Source of the DNA: Mycobacterium florentinum
Lineage (GTDB): Bacteria; Actinomycetota; Actinomycetes; Mycobacteriales; Mycobacteriaceae
Assembly: GCF_010730355.1 (NCBI RefSeq)
Contig: NZ_AP022576.1
Coordinates: 5,952,001 to 6,016,000, forward strand
Direction: 5' to 3'
DNA: 64,000 bases
Below are positions 43,599 to 52,904 of the stretch, piece by piece. Under the pieces are notes generated by a model, which worked only from the letters and a program-made list of their open reading frames with translations, did no database searches and had not been told where the DNA came from. The translations under genes were made by a program, and so were the position numbers. Every line of letters begins with the position of its first letter. Within the stretch, counting starts at the first letter, position 1.

Positions 43599-44852
43599 TC
43601 AGGCCGTCGTCGCCGGTTCCAGCCGCACCGGTAGCGCGGCGGCGAAACCGGTGAGCACGCGTGGACCCGGAGTGAACGTGGCGGGCATCGCAAGATAGCC
43701 GTTGACCAGAGGGATTGTCGGGTACTGACGTACCTGCTCGTGGTCGACAACGTAGTCGGGCATCCGATGAAGGACCTCGCCGAGCAGCACGGTCAGCTCC
43801 ATCGGCGCCAAGAACGATCCGAGGCAGCGGTGCACGCCGAACCCGAACGACAAGTGCTTGCCGCTGTTCTCGCGGTCCAGAAGCACCTCGTCGGGGTGCA
43901 CAAAGATGTCTGGATCGAGGTTGGCCCCACCGATCGCGCAGTACACGCGATCGCCCGGAATGAATCGGTGGCCTTGGATCTCAACGGGTTTGGCGACGGT
44001 GCGAGCTACCCCGGTACCCGGAGGAAAGTAGCGCAGCATCTCGTCGATGGCCGACGGAATCCGGTCCGGGTCGGCGATCAACGTCTCGCGGTCGCCGGGA
44101 TGCGCGCCCAGATAGCCGAACATGTGCGCGATCAGCGCGGTCGAGGTGTCAATGCCGCCGTTGAGCAACATGAACAACAACTCGGTGACCATCTCGTCGT
44201 CGAGCGGTTCGCCATTGACCTCACCGGTCAGCAACGCGTCGACCAGATCGCCGCGTTCGCCGGCGGTCGCTCGCCGCTCGACGACGGTAGCTCGCACGTC
44301 CTCGACGAGCGCCACGAGATCGCGCGCCGAACCCTTTTCCCGGTACACGGCCTTGTGCAACGTCGTGGCGTACTGCTCCCACTTGTCCAGTGAGAGGCCA
44401 AAGTAGTCGAGGGACACCATCGCGGGCAGCGGATTCGCGATCTGATCCACGAAATCGACACTGCCGGAGTCGATGACGCGGTCGATCGTCCAGGACACGA
44501 TCTCTTGCATCCTTGGCCGGTAAGCGTCGATCGCCTTGCGCGACAACAGCGGTGCCAGCAACTTGCGGTAGGCCTGGGATACCGGCGGGTCCATCTCCAT
44601 CATGCCCATGCGAACGGGGTTGGTAGGCACCGTCGCACCGCCCCGCACGACGTCGTCACCGAACGACAGATCACGGCCGCTGACGAATGTCTCGGGGTCG
44701 GCCAGCACCTTTTTGATGTCGTCGTAGCGGGTCAGTACCGAGAAACCGTCGTGTCGATCGCTATGAGCCACAGGACAGCGCTGCCGCATGTCGGCATACA
44801 GGCCGCGCCAATGCTGGGCGAAGTCTTGCGAGTGATGGTCGAACTGATCCAC
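43599..44852 (-). CDS. Cytochrome P450
   Basis: 417 residues from GTG 44852, with AGAGG four bases upstream. A frame open to 44957 would run through the palindromic operator, so the shorter start is preferred. The I helix GGIDTSTALIAH is canonical, and the heme loop FGFGVHRCLGSFLAP has Cys at about residue 343. It is divergent from the acyl-CoA synthetase at 45068, with two motif A copies between them. The ferredoxin at 34389 is its likely electron donor. Confidence 0.93.
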   Translation of the reverse strand: MDQFDHHSQDFAQHWRGLYADMRQRCPVAHSDRHDGFSVLTRYDDIKKVLADPETFVSGRDLSFGDDVVRGGATVPTNPVRMGMMEMDPPVSQAYRKLLAPLLSRKAIDAYRPRMQEIVSWTIDRVIDSGSVDFVDQIANPLPAMVSLDYFGLSLDKWEQYATTLHKAVYREKGSARDLVALVEDVRATVVERRATAGERGDLVDALLTGEVNGEPLDDEMVTELLFMLLNGGIDTSTALIAHMFGYLGAHPGDRETLIADPDRIPSAIDEMLRYFPPGTGVARTVAKPVEIQGHRFIPGDRVYCAIGGANLDPDIFVHPDEVLLDRENSGKHLSFGFGVHRCLGSFLAPMELTVLLGEVLHRMPDYVVDHEQVRQYPTIPLVNGYLAMPATFTPGPRVLTGFAAALPVRLEPATTA

Positions 44853-44900
44853 TGGGCCTCTCCCGGGCTCTCCCGATCCGGATGGCAACGTTGGCCACGG

Positions 44901-44919
44901 TACCAAACGGCGTTTGGTA
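44901..44919. promoter_or_regulatory. Perfect palindromic operator TACCAAACGGCGTTTGGTA (motif A reference copy)
   Basis: Perfect 8-bp arms around GGC, 49 bases upstream of the P450 start. It is the best copy of a motif that recurs ahead of six other genes in 32-55 kb. Size and symmetry fit a TetR-type operator. Confidence 0.78.
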
Positions 44920-44998
44920 TAGCAAGGTTGCCTGCCAGCCGTTGGCGACCTTCGCATGCCGTTCTTGTTCCGCTGTACCGATATTGCGCGGCATGTTC

Positions 44999-45017
44999 AA
45001 CCAAACGTCATATGGTT
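44999..45017. promoter_or_regulatory. Operator copy AACCAAACGTCATATGGTT (motif A)
   Basis: Fourteen of 19 positions equal the perfect copy at 44901, including ACCAAAC and TGGT. It lies 51 bases before the acyl-CoA synthetase ATG and 79 bases from the other copy, so each divergent gene has its own site. Confidence 0.7.
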
Positions 45018-45067
45018 ATGATGAGCGCACCCCGCTGTGCCGCATGAAACGTTGAAGGGGATGGGCG

Positions 45068-46624
45068 ATGGGCATCGAGCACCATGCGACCGATGTTGTG
45101 CATTATCACGCGCGTCGCCGGCCGGATCGGCCCGCGATCGAGGATGTCCGTTCCGGGGCGGTGCACACGTGGCGGGAACTCGAGGACCGGGTCGCCGGTT
45201 TGGCCGGGGCGCTCGCCGACGACCTGGGCGTCGGTCGCGGCGACCGGGTCGCGGTGCTGGCCGCCAATCACCCCTGGGTATTGATCTTGCAGTTCGCGTG
45301 CATGCGGATCGGGGCGATGTTGGTTCCGCTGAATTTTCGCCTGGCGCAGCCCGAGCTCGAATTCTGCTGCGCGGACTCCGAACCCGCCGTGCTCGTCCAC
45401 GACGCGGCCTGGGCGGACACGGCCGCGCGAGTAGGCGCCGCCGCGCGGGTTCCCCGGCTGGCATCGTTCGGTGTCGAGGACGCTGGGTACGACATCGTCG
45501 CGGGCGCGGAACACTCGGCGCCCCGCCGCGCGGCGCCGGTCGTGGCGGTCACCGATCCGGTCCAGTTGATCTACACCTCGGGAACCACGGGACGCCCGAA
45601 GGCGGCGATCTGTACGCACCGGATGCTGCACTACCAGATGCTGAATTCGCTCGACCCATATGAATTGACTTCCGACAGCCGCTATCTGGCAGTCCTTCCG
45701 TTCTTCCACGCTGCGGGCCTGAACAGCATGACGAACCCCATCTTGGCCCTGGGTGGCACGGTGTCGGTGCTGCCGGCCTTCGACCCGGCCGAGGTAGTGG
45801 GCTTGCTCAGTGACGCGGCGAAGGGATTCACACACTTCTCCGGAGCGCCCGTGATGTATCAGGTCATGGCGGGGGTTCCCGGGTTCGCCGAGGCGGACTT
45901 CGGTCACATGCGACACGGTCAGGTCGGCGGCGGGTTCTTGAATTACGACGTCACCAAGGCTTTTTACGAGCGCGGTTGGCCGCTGAGTCCCGGATACGGT
46001 GCGACGGAAATGGGGCCCATCGTCAGTGTGATACGGCCTTCGGACACGCTCCGGAAATTCGGTTCGTGCGGTGATCCAGTGCAGTACACCAACATTCGCA
46101 TTGTCGGGAGCGACGGCCGGGACGTCGCAGTGGGCGAGGCTGGGGAGCTGTGGGCCAACGGACCGGCAGTGACGGCGGGCTATTGGCGCCGGGACTCCGA
46201 TGATGACGCGGCCTTTCACGGTGATTGGTTTCGGACAGGTGATGCGGTCAAGCGCGACGAAGATGGTTTCTTGACGATGGTCGACCGCTTCAAGGACATG
46301 TACAAGTCGGGCGGGGAAAACGTCTATCCGGCGGAGGTGGAGCGCGTGCTCCAGGAGCACGCCGACATCGCCGACGCCGCCGTTATCCCGATCGCAGACG
46401 AGCGCTGGGGTGAGGTCGGACGGGCGTTGATCGTGCTGAATCCCGGCGCTGACCTGGACCGCGACGCGTTCGCCGAGTACTGCCGCAGTCGGTTGGCGCG
46501 GTACAAGGTGCCGGCGGAGTTCGTGGCGGTGGAGCCTTTTGAGCGCAATGTGACCGGCAAGCTGCCCAAGGCCGATTTGAAGAAGCGGTACGGGTCGCCC
46601 GCGTCGAGTGTCCCGGCGCAATGA
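45068..46624 (+). CDS. AMP-dependent acyl-CoA synthetase
   Basis: 518 residues from ATG 45068. The AMP-binding motif YTSGTTGRPKAA, GYGATEMG, the hinge WFRTGDAVKRD...MVDRFKDMYKSGG and the C-terminal lysine motif NVTGKLPKADLKKRY are complete. It activates a carboxylate to its CoA thioester. It belongs to the motif A group and is followed after 67 bases by a TetR gene. The likely substrate is the acid from the P450/SDR/ALDH steps of that group. Confidence 0.93.
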   Translation: MGIEHHATDVVHYHARRRPDRPAIEDVRSGAVHTWRELEDRVAGLAGALADDLGVGRGDRVAVLAANHPWVLILQFACMRIGAMLVPLNFRLAQPELEFCCADSEPAVLVHDAAWADTAARVGAAARVPRLASFGVEDAGYDIVAGAEHSAPRRAAPVVAVTDPVQLIYTSGTTGRPKAAICTHRMLHYQMLNSLDPYELTSDSRYLAVLPFFHAAGLNSMTNPILALGGTVSVLPAFDPAEVVGLLSDAAKGFTHFSGAPVMYQVMAGVPGFAEADFGHMRHGQVGGGFLNYDVTKAFYERGWPLSPGYGATEMGPIVSVIRPSDTLRKFGSCGDPVQYTNIRIVGSDGRDVAVGEAGELWANGPAVTAGYWRRDSDDDAAFHGDWFRTGDAVKRDEDGFLTMVDRFKDMYKSGGENVYPAEVERVLQEHADIADAAVIPIADERWGEVGRALIVLNPGADLDRDAFAEYCRSRLARYKVPAEFVAVEPFERNVTGKLPKADLKKRYGSPASSVPAQ

Positions 46625-46648
46625 GTGTCGGCGACCCGGGCGTGCGGT

Positions 46649-46668
46649 GTTTGGTTAATCTGAAACCA
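46649..46668. promoter_or_regulatory. Motif A half-site and inverted repeat before the TetR gene
   Basis: GTTTGGTT (46649-46656) is the right half of motif A. In addition TGGTT (46652-46656) pairs with AACCA (46664-46668) across seven bases. It lies 24-43 bases upstream of the TetR start, as expected for autoregulation, but it is not a full motif A copy. Confidence 0.4.
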
Positions 46669-46691
46669 CACATTCCCGGAAGGCGAACGGC

Positions 46692-47369
46692 ATGGTAAGG
46701 CCCAAGGTCGCGTTGATTTCGCGGCGCAAGGTTCTCGAGGCGGCGCTGACCATCATCGACGAGGACGGTCTGGCGGGCCTGAGTATCCGCCGGCTGGCCG
46801 ATGTGCTCGGCGTCAACGGCGCGTCGCTCTACCATCACTTCGAGAACAAAGACGAAATTCTGGTTGGTGCAACGGAATTAGCGCTCAGCAAGGTTCGCAC
46901 GCCCGAGAAGTCGGACGACAACTGGCGGCACTGGCTGTCTCAGAACGCGCGCAATCTCCGAAATGCGTTGCTCGAACACCCCGGACTGGTGCCCCTGGTC
47001 GTGTCCAAACGGTCGCTCGGGATGGGCTTTCGGATGCTGGACACATCGGCCGAGCGGTTGATGGCCGAGGGCGTGCCGAGCGCGGCGGTGATGCCCCTGC
47101 TCGACGCGCTCGAATTGTTCGCCATCGGCAGCGCCCTGCATGACACGCAAGGCTATTCGCCCGAGGATCAGCACGATATCGACTCCGAGAAGTACCCGGC
47201 GCTGGCCAAGGCGATGTCGGAGAGCGGCCTGTCCTCCGAAGAGATCTTCGATCTCGTGACGTCGAGCATCCTGGACGCCATCGACGCGGCGATAAAGGTG
47301 CGCCAAGCCAGGTGGCTGCCGGCTGCCCCGGCCGACGGCGAAACTAACGGCCGCGGAAAGCGGGCTTAG
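46692..47369 (+). CDS. TetR-family regulator, candidate controller of motif A genes
   Basis: 225 residues from ATG 46692, with GGAAGG upstream. The HTH is EDGLAGLSIRRLADVLGVNGASLYHHFENKDEI, and the remaining helices form a typical ligand-binding domain. It lies next to the densest set of motif A operators and has a half-site of its own, so it is the leading candidate repressor of that group. Its last nine codons and stop lie in the 30-bp direct repeat at 47344-47373, so its C terminus may have been copied or altered by the recombination that made the repeat. Confidence 0.9.
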   Translation: MVRPKVALISRRKVLEAALTIIDEDGLAGLSIRRLADVLGVNGASLYHHFENKDEILVGATELALSKVRTPEKSDDNWRHWLSQNARNLRNALLEHPGLVPLVVSKRSLGMGFRMLDTSAERLMAEGVPSAAVMPLLDALELFAIGSALHDTQGYSPEDQHDIDSEKYPALAKAMSESGLSSEEIFDLVTSSILDAIDAAIKVRQARWLPAAPADGETNGRGKRA

Positions 47370-47373
47370 CGCC
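47344..47373. repeat. 30-bp direct repeat, left copy
   Basis: Thirty bases identical to 54198-54227 (it begins CTAACGGCCGCGG and ends TTAGCGCC). Read forward it holds the TetR stop; read in reverse it encodes the last residues AKPAFRGR and stop of an enoyl-CoA hydratase. The identity ends abruptly at both sides. Confidence 0.93.
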
Positions 47374-47520
47374 GCCGCGCGAAACCTACCCGGGACTCGA
47401 CCAGCTTGGTGCGCCGGCGCCGTCGCTAGTCCGCATTTTTCATCGCTTCCGGCGATATTGGTTGATTATTAACGGTTTTCGAGTGCCACGACTCAATGCT
47501 GTTTGCGTTACCCCCTGATC

Positions 47521-47534
47521 CGAAGACGTCTTCG
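47521..47534. promoter_or_regulatory. 14-bp perfect palindrome CGAAGACGTCTTCG
   Basis: It sits in the A/T-richer stretch between the left repeat and the FAD oxidoreductase. A protein-binding or hairpin role is possible. Confidence 0.35.
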
Positions 47535-47580
47535 CCGACGCCGTGTGTCTGAAAAATGTGTGACTTGACCCACTGGTGTG

Positions 47581-47598
47581 CACTATGTATGAATAGTG
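47581..47598. promoter_or_regulatory. Inverted repeat CACTAT-N6-ATAGTG before the FAD oxidoreductase
   Basis: Perfect 6-bp arms 44-61 bases upstream of ATG 47642, flanked by partly symmetric TGTG/GTACA. This is the expected place for an operator of one of the two EthR-like regulators in the same block. Confidence 0.45.
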
Positions 47599-47641
47599 TG
47601 TACATCAACGCCGGGTCGGCTCGCACAGTTCAGGAGCGGGA

Positions 47642-49318
47642 ATGAAAAGAAGCGTTAGCGGTCACGAGCGTGCCGACGTGGTTGTAGTGGGTGCCGGCCA
47701 CAATGGCCTTACGGCGGCTTGCTATCTCGCAAAGGCCGGGTATGACGTGCTGGTCGTGGAGGCTTCACCGGCGATCGGCGGTATGACCTCCACCTACGCA
47801 ACAATTCCGGGCGCACCCGATCACCTGGTCAACGAGGGAGCGGTCCAGGCGTCGTTGTTCCGAGCCACCACCATCGAGGCAGACTTGGACCTTGCGCGGT
47901 ACGGCTTTCGGCAAATCGTCGCCGACCCGCAACACCTGCATCTGGGACCTGACGGCGAGTCACTCGCCATCTGGCGCGATCCGGTCCGCACCGCTGACGA
48001 GCTCCGTCGATTCTCGAAAAAGGATGCTCAGGCGTGGCTGGACATGTCCGAAACACTCGACGTGATGATGGACGCGATGCTGGCGTACATGGCCTCGCAT
48101 CCCACGCGTCCAAGCGTGAAGGAGATGTTGAAGGGTGCGCGAAACATGGCCCGCCACCCGAAAACCAGCATCGCGCTGAGCCGGTATTTTTCGGTATCGC
48201 ATGCCCAGATCATCGACGAAGCGTTCGAAACGCCGCTCGTGCGAGGCAGTCTCGCGCAGATGCCGACCTTCGACTGGATGCGACGCGATGGAACCGCGTG
48301 GGGAATGATCTATGTAGCGCTTGTCCATCGGACGAACTCTTCGCGTTTTGTCGGTGGGACGGGTGCTCTACCAAGCGCTCTCGAAGCGTGCCTGGTCGCC
48401 CACGGGGGTCGGGTGCGGACTTCAGCGCCGGTGGAAGAGATCGTTTGCCGAAACGATCGTGTCGTCGGCGTCAAGCTTTGCAGCGGTGAACAGATCCAGG
48501 CGAATGCGGTGCTCGCTGCCTGCGACCCGAAGCAGGCGCTCGACCGCCTGTTGCCCAAAGGGACGTTGCCGGCCAAATTGGAGACTGCCGCGGCTCATAT
48601 CCCGACAACCACAACCGGTGCCGGTCATATGAAGGTTAACGTGGCGCTTCGCGGTCAGCTTCAGCTATCGCGGCATACCGCTTGGCGCAGAGACGGATTG
48701 GACCTGCGCAAGCCGGTGACGTGTTGGCACACGTTCGAGGAGCATGTAGCCGGATGGGATCGGGCAGTGCGAGGCGATTGGCCTGAGCGTCAGCCATTTC
48801 TCTCGGTGATCCCAACGGCGATCGATCCCACACAAGCGCCCGCGGGCCAGGACACGCTGTGGATTTGGAGCGGCGTCGTACCCAACCAATCCCGTGAACC
48901 GTGGGAGAGCGTGCGCGACCGAGTGGGAGACGCAATTCTCGCGGACTGCGCCGATTATTACGACGGGATCGAAGAACTCATCATCGACCACACCGTGCTC
49001 ACCCCGGGCGACGTCGCAACGCGATTCAACGTCAGCGACGGCAATGTGTACCACGTCGATCCGTCGTTGATGCGCTTTGGCCCGCTTCGGCCTGCACCAG
49101 GCTTGGCGGACTACGCGTCTCCAGTCCATGGGCTCTTTCTGGGAGGCGGAGGAATGCACCCGAGCGCAGGCATCTGCGGGCTCCCCGGCCAGCTCGCGGC
49201 TCGCACCATGATCGGCAAGCTGCGGAAGGATCGCCTACGCCGATTGCTGCCTGCTCGATCGGCACCGCGATCCGGGTCATCCACCGCGGTAAGCACGCCG
49301 AACGTGACCGTCGGCTAG
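47642..49318 (+). CDS. FAD-dependent oxidoreductase (phytoene desaturase-like)
   Basis: 558 residues. The FAD motif VVVVGAGHNGLTAACYLAKAGYDV, the EASPAIGGMTSTY loop and the C-terminal GLFLGGGGMHPSAGICGLPGQLAARTM segment are those of the carotenoid desaturase/isomerase-like family. Codon 3 is AGA, rare in such GC-rich genomes, and several neighbouring codons end in A or T, which fits transfer. It is the first gene inside the repeat-bounded block and is followed by the phosphotransferase-like gene after 16 bases. The reaction is unknown; a desaturase or oxidase of a polyprenoid-like substrate is conceivable. Confidence 0.86.
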   Translation: MKRSVSGHERADVVVVGAGHNGLTAACYLAKAGYDVLVVEASPAIGGMTSTYATIPGAPDHLVNEGAVQASLFRATTIEADLDLARYGFRQIVADPQHLHLGPDGESLAIWRDPVRTADELRRFSKKDAQAWLDMSETLDVMMDAMLAYMASHPTRPSVKEMLKGARNMARHPKTSIALSRYFSVSHAQIIDEAFETPLVRGSLAQMPTFDWMRRDGTAWGMIYVALVHRTNSSRFVGGTGALPSALEACLVAHGGRVRTSAPVEEIVCRNDRVVGVKLCSGEQIQANAVLAACDPKQALDRLLPKGTLPAKLETAAAHIPTTTTGAGHMKVNVALRGQLQLSRHTAWRRDGLDLRKPVTCWHTFEEHVAGWDRAVRGDWPERQPFLSVIPTAIDPTQAPAGQDTLWIWSGVVPNQSREPWESVRDRVGDAILADCADYYDGIEELIIDHTVLTPGDVATRFNVSDGNVYHVDPSLMRFGPLRPAPGLADYASPVHGLFLGGGGMHPSAGICGLPGQLAARTMIGKLRKDRLRRLLPARSAPRSGSSTAVSTPNVTVG

Positions 49319-49334
49319 AAAGGGAGTTTCTCGA

Positions 49335-52097
49335 ATGTCGACCATCATCTGGTTCCACGACTCCGGCGCCACCGACAGCGAACGCGTCGGGGGTAAGGGG
49401 CTCAACTTGGCCCGACTCTCCGCAGCCGGGTTCAGGGTTCCCCCCGGGTTCACGGTGAGCACCCAGGCGTACACGTCGTTCGCGGTCAGCGTGCAGAGCG
49501 AGATCGACGAAATCCTCGACAAGATTGATTTCGCCGATCCGGAGGCCGTCGAAGCCGGGACAAGCCGTATCCGCGCACGTATCCACGCTGCCGATCTGCC
49601 TGCCGGATTGGCGTCGGAGCTGGAAAGTGCGTACGCCACGCTTGGCGCGGACACATTCGTGGCCGTGCGTTCGTCGGGAACAGCGGAGGACCTCGCGGAC
49701 GCGTCGTTCGCCGGCCTGCACGACACCTATCTGAGCATCCGCGGGATAGATGAAGTGATCGCCGCGGTCAAACGCTGCTGGGCCTCAATGTGGAACGCGC
49801 GCGCGACCGCTTACCGCAACGACAAGGGCATCGCGCATTCCGAGGCGCGCATTGCGGTTGTCGTGCAGGCTATGGTCGAATCTGAGGTCGCCGGTGTGCT
49901 GTTCACCGGTAACCCGCTGACCGCCGCCACCGATGAATTCGTCATCAACGCGAGTTGGGGGCTCGGCGAAGCGGTGGTAGGCGGGCAGGTGAATCCCGAT
50001 GAATTCACGGTCGATGAACGCGATTTGACGGTGATCAGCAGACAGCTGGGATCCAAGGAACGCAAGTTCGTCCGCGATCACAGCAAGCATTCCGGTGCGG
50101 TGGAAGAAACAGTCAACTTCGTCGACCGCGAACGGTTTTGCCTCGAGGACGGGCAGGTTCGCGATCTCGCGCGCCTGGGGCAGCGCGTCCTTGCCTACTA
50201 CGACGGCATCCCTCAGGACATCGAATGGGCTTATGCCGCAGGGACTTTCTATCTGCTGCAGTCACGGCCGATTACCGGTGTCGACTTCTCCTGGGACGCA
50301 GACGTCGACCAGTGGCAGTGGCTGGAATTCGACCGTGAGACCACGTGGACCAGGGCCTGGGCCGATTCGAACTGGACCGGCGCCAAAACGCCGATGTTCT
50401 ATTCGCTGCGGGCCTACTCGATGACCCGGGGGGAGGAGTTCACCAATCGCCGACGCGGCCTGGAGGACGCCGCCCAAAAGCCGTACCTGCGCTACTACCA
50501 AGCCGAGGTCTACTACAACTGCGACCTGGACCGCGAGGTTGTCACGGGCACCACCCCGAAAGCATTCCGGCCCCTGCTGCCGGACTTGAATTTCATCCCG
50601 CCGGCGTGGCAGCAAGACGTTCTCAACGCCGACTTCAATATCGTGCAGTGGTTGCAGTTGCAGGCGCGCATCGCATTCCTCGGCGGACAGCACGCCCCCC
50701 ACAATTGTCAGGTCAAGTGCCGCGAATATATCGCCAGCAGCAGTTGGCACCCGTCGAATCTGCCTGTGCTGACCGAACTGTCGGACGAGGAGTTGAAGGG
50801 ATACATTCACCGGTTCAACGAGGCCGAGGCGACGTATTGCGAGGACGTCTGGTTTCTGTTTCTGCAGCACGCCCGTGATGCGTTGTGCTTGCTGCCGATT
50901 TTGCTGCAAAAGTGGTATGCGGGTGACCCTTTGATTGCGCACGACCTGCTAGCGGGAACCACCCGGCCTTCGCGCACCCTGATCGACAATGCCGCTCTGT
51001 GGCGGTTGGCGGAACGAATCCGCACGACGCCCGTACTGCGCAACGCCTTCGACGAGCATGAAGGCCCGGCGTTCTTCGAACACCTCGCCCAACTGCCGGA
51101 GGGCAAGGAGTTCCTCGCCAGCTACTCGAAGTTCCTCGAGGACAGCGGATTCCGCGGCCACGCTGATCGGGACCTGATCTTCCCGCGACGGATAGAAGAC
51201 CCGTGGATCGACTACCGCAATTTCCAGACACTTCTATCGGTCGATGACCCGGTCGATCCGGAGGTCCGCGAGGAAGCGGTGAATGCGCGACGCGAGGCAG
51301 CCATCTCGACGGTTGTCGCGGCATTGCGGGAGCAGCCATTCGGCACCCTCAAAGCCGATGCTTTCAAAGCTCTTGTCGCCTACATCCACGATTTCATCGT
51401 GTTGCGTGACGACCAGCGTTGGAGCCTCGATCGCCTCACTCTGTCGACGAAGCTGGTGCTGGGCGAGCTTGCGCGTCGGGCCCGCGAACGCGGTCTGCTG
51501 GCCGGTGAAGACGATCACTTCTTCCTCACCAAGGACGAGTTCTACGAGGTCCTCGACCAGCGCGCCAGTATGCCGTTGGTACACGCGAAGATCACTGCGC
51601 GTCGCCATAACTGGGAACGCAACGAGAATAAGGTCGCTAATTTGCCGTTGTTCATGCGTCATGGCCGAGCAGTCGATGTCGGTGTCGAGGAAGTCCTGGT
51701 CGGGGACGGCCCGCTACAGGGAATCCCGACCAGCCGCGGCACGGTGACCGGCAGGGCGCGCGTGGTGCGCACGCAGAAGGAGATCGGCATCGTCCGGTCT
51801 GGGGAGATTCTGGTCTGCAACAGCACGGATCCGGGTTGGACGCCGGTGTTCGTGGTTGTCGGTGGCGTGGTCACCGAGACCGGAGGCATGTTGTCTCACG
51901 CTTCATGCCTATCTCGGGAGTATGGGCTGCCCGCGGTGCAAATCGCCTCGGCGATGCAACGCATCCCCGATGGTGCGACCATCACCGTGCACGGCGACAC
52001 CGGTCAGGTTGTCATACACGATGCCGACGTGTCTGCCGCTGCCGATTCTCGGCCACTCACCGGCGAACCGGCATTGGCGTTGGAAGGTGTCTCCTGA
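49335..52097 (+). CDS. PEP synthase/rifampicin phosphotransferase-like enzyme with ATP-grasp and phospho-His domains
   Basis: 920 residues. Residues 1 to about 314 are the PPDK/PEP-synthase ATP-binding domain (VGGKGLNLARLSAAG with K21, VRSSGTAEDLADASFAG near 111-127, and QDIEW...LLQSRPIT near 294-314). The middle of about 450 residues resembles the substrate lobe of rifampicin phosphotransferase and has no pyruvate-binding barrel like PEP synthase. The C-terminal swivel domain carries the phospho-acceptor His855 in TETGGMLSHASCLSREYG. The family transfers the ATP beta-phosphate through His to a substrate, releasing AMP and phosphate. The substrate is unknown. It overlaps a phosphatase gene by four bases. 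Confidence 0.88.
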   Translation: MSTIIWFHDSGATDSERVGGKGLNLARLSAAGFRVPPGFTVSTQAYTSFAVSVQSEIDEILDKIDFADPEAVEAGTSRIRARIHAADLPAGLASELESAYATLGADTFVAVRSSGTAEDLADASFAGLHDTYLSIRGIDEVIAAVKRCWASMWNARATAYRNDKGIAHSEARIAVVVQAMVESEVAGVLFTGNPLTAATDEFVINASWGLGEAVVGGQVNPDEFTVDERDLTVISRQLGSKERKFVRDHSKHSGAVEETVNFVDRERFCLEDGQVRDLARLGQRVLAYYDGIPQDIEWAYAAGTFYLLQSRPITGVDFSWDADVDQWQWLEFDRETTWTRAWADSNWTGAKTPMFYSLRAYSMTRGEEFTNRRRGLEDAAQKPYLRYYQAEVYYNCDLDREVVTGTTPKAFRPLLPDLNFIPPAWQQDVLNADFNIVQWLQLQARIAFLGGQHAPHNCQVKCREYIASSSWHPSNLPVLTELSDEELKGYIHRFNEAEATYCEDVWFLFLQHARDALCLLPILLQKWYAGDPLIAHDLLAGTTRPSRTLIDNAALWRLAERIRTTPVLRNAFDEHEGPAFFEHLAQLPEGKEFLASYSKFLEDSGFRGHADRDLIFPRRIEDPWIDYRNFQTLLSVDDPVDPEVREEAVNARREAAISTVVAALREQPFGTLKADAFKALVAYIHDFIVLRDDQRWSLDRLTLSTKLVLGELARRARERGLLAGEDDHFFLTKDEFYEVLDQRASMPLVHAKITARRHNWERNENKVANLPLFMRHGRAVDVGVEEVLVGDGPLQGIPTSRGTVTGRARVVRTQKEIGIVRSGEILVCNSTDPGWTPVFVVVGGVVTETGGMLSHASCLSREYGLPAVQIASAMQRIPDGATITVHGDTGQVVIHDADVSAAADSRPLTGEPALALEGVS

Positions 52098-52876
52098 GCG
52101 CGGATGCACGCTACGAAGGATCGGAGATCGGGACGGCTTCCGGCCGACCGTCGTTCCAAGACATAGGCGGGCAGCGGGTTGCGACGGGAGGGCTGGTCGC
52201 GCCGGGTAGCGTCTACCGTATTGGGGGTTCGTTGGTTTCCGACGACGATCTTGATGCGTTGGACGCCTTACGGCTGCGTACGATCATCGACCTTCGTGGA
52301 TCGGGCGAAGACCGCTCGGTCATGCAAGGTTTCGCGTCGCAGCGATCGATCATGTATGGGAACATCCCGATTCGCGTCGCAACAGTCGGGCAACTCGCCT
52401 CGGTGCCAAGCTCGGTCGAAGGTGCACGCGCCTTCATGGAGCGCGTGTATCGACAGTTGGTCGAGACCCACGGACCACAGTTGGCAGCAGCTATATCCGC
52501 CCTAGACTCGCCGTCTCCCATCGGCGTCGGCTGTGCTGCCGGTAAAGATCGCACGGGTGTGTTGATAGCACTGTTACATGAAACGCTTGGCGTACCAAGG
52601 GAAGTCGCTTTGGCCGAATACCTTCGGTGCGCTCCCGACCCGGCCCTCGTCGGAGACCGGTTAGTGCGGTTGATGCCGGCAGGCTATCGGGTCACTCCCG
52701 GCTTCCGTTGCATTCTCGAACCTCGCCCGGATGCCCTCCTAGCGGCCCTGACCTGGATCGACGACACCCACGATGGCGTCGAGGGCTACCTGACCACCGT
52801 CGGCGTCGCGCCGGCCACCATAAAGCGTCTGCGCCGCACCATGGTGCGGCCTCCCGATGCGCCGCAGGCGGGATAA
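52094..52876 (+). CDS. Tyrosine/serine-phosphatase-like protein (probable CTG start)
   Basis: About 260 residues. The PTP loop is C147-AAGKD-R153 (VGCAAGKDRTGVL), and GSVYRIGGSL with IIDLRGSGEDR matches the N-terminal part of the MptpB/Y_phosphatase3 family, so it is complete there. No ATG, GTG or TTG lies in frame between the upstream gene's interior and that conserved part. The CTG at 52094 is preceded by GGAAGG at six bases and overlaps the stop of the phosphotransferase gene (CTGA). It may remove phosphate from small molecules, lipids or proteins, perhaps reversing its neighbour's reaction. Confidence 0.8.
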   Translation: MSADARYEGSEIGTASGRPSFQDIGGQRVATGGLVAPGSVYRIGGSLVSDDDLDALDALRLRTIIDLRGSGEDRSVMQGFASQRSIMYGNIPIRVATVGQLASVPSSVEGARAFMERVYRQLVETHGPQLAAAISALDSPSPIGVGCAAGKDRTGVLIALLHETLGVPREVALAEYLRCAPDPALVGDRLVRLMPAGYRVTPGFRCILEPRPDALLAALTWIDDTHDGVEGYLTTVGVAPATIKRLRRTMVRPPDAPQAG

Positions 52877-52904
52877 GCCGCCGGGCGCCGATACCCTTAC
52901 GTGA

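Noticed and set aside
44901..44919. Motif A as a KstR or KstR2 operator
   Set aside because: From memory, KstR sites have an AACnnGTT core with two central bases and KstR2 sites contain CAAGnnCTTG. Motif A has AAAC-N3-GTTT and fits neither well.
44852..44957. Upstream extension of the P450 gene to an ATG at 44957
   Set aside because: It would translate through the perfect palindromic operator at 44901-44919, and a GTG with a good ribosome site lies at 44852.
47426..47626. 66-codon minus-strand frame in the gap after the left direct repeat
   Set aside because: No ribosome site, no family features, and it overlaps the probable promoter and inverted repeat of the 47642 gene. A very small gene cannot be fully excluded.
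49335..52097. Annotation as a true PEP synthase
   Set aside because: The middle of the protein lacks the PEP/pyruvate-binding barrel and the domain order is that of rifampicin-phosphotransferase-type enzymes, so a gluconeogenic role is unlikely.
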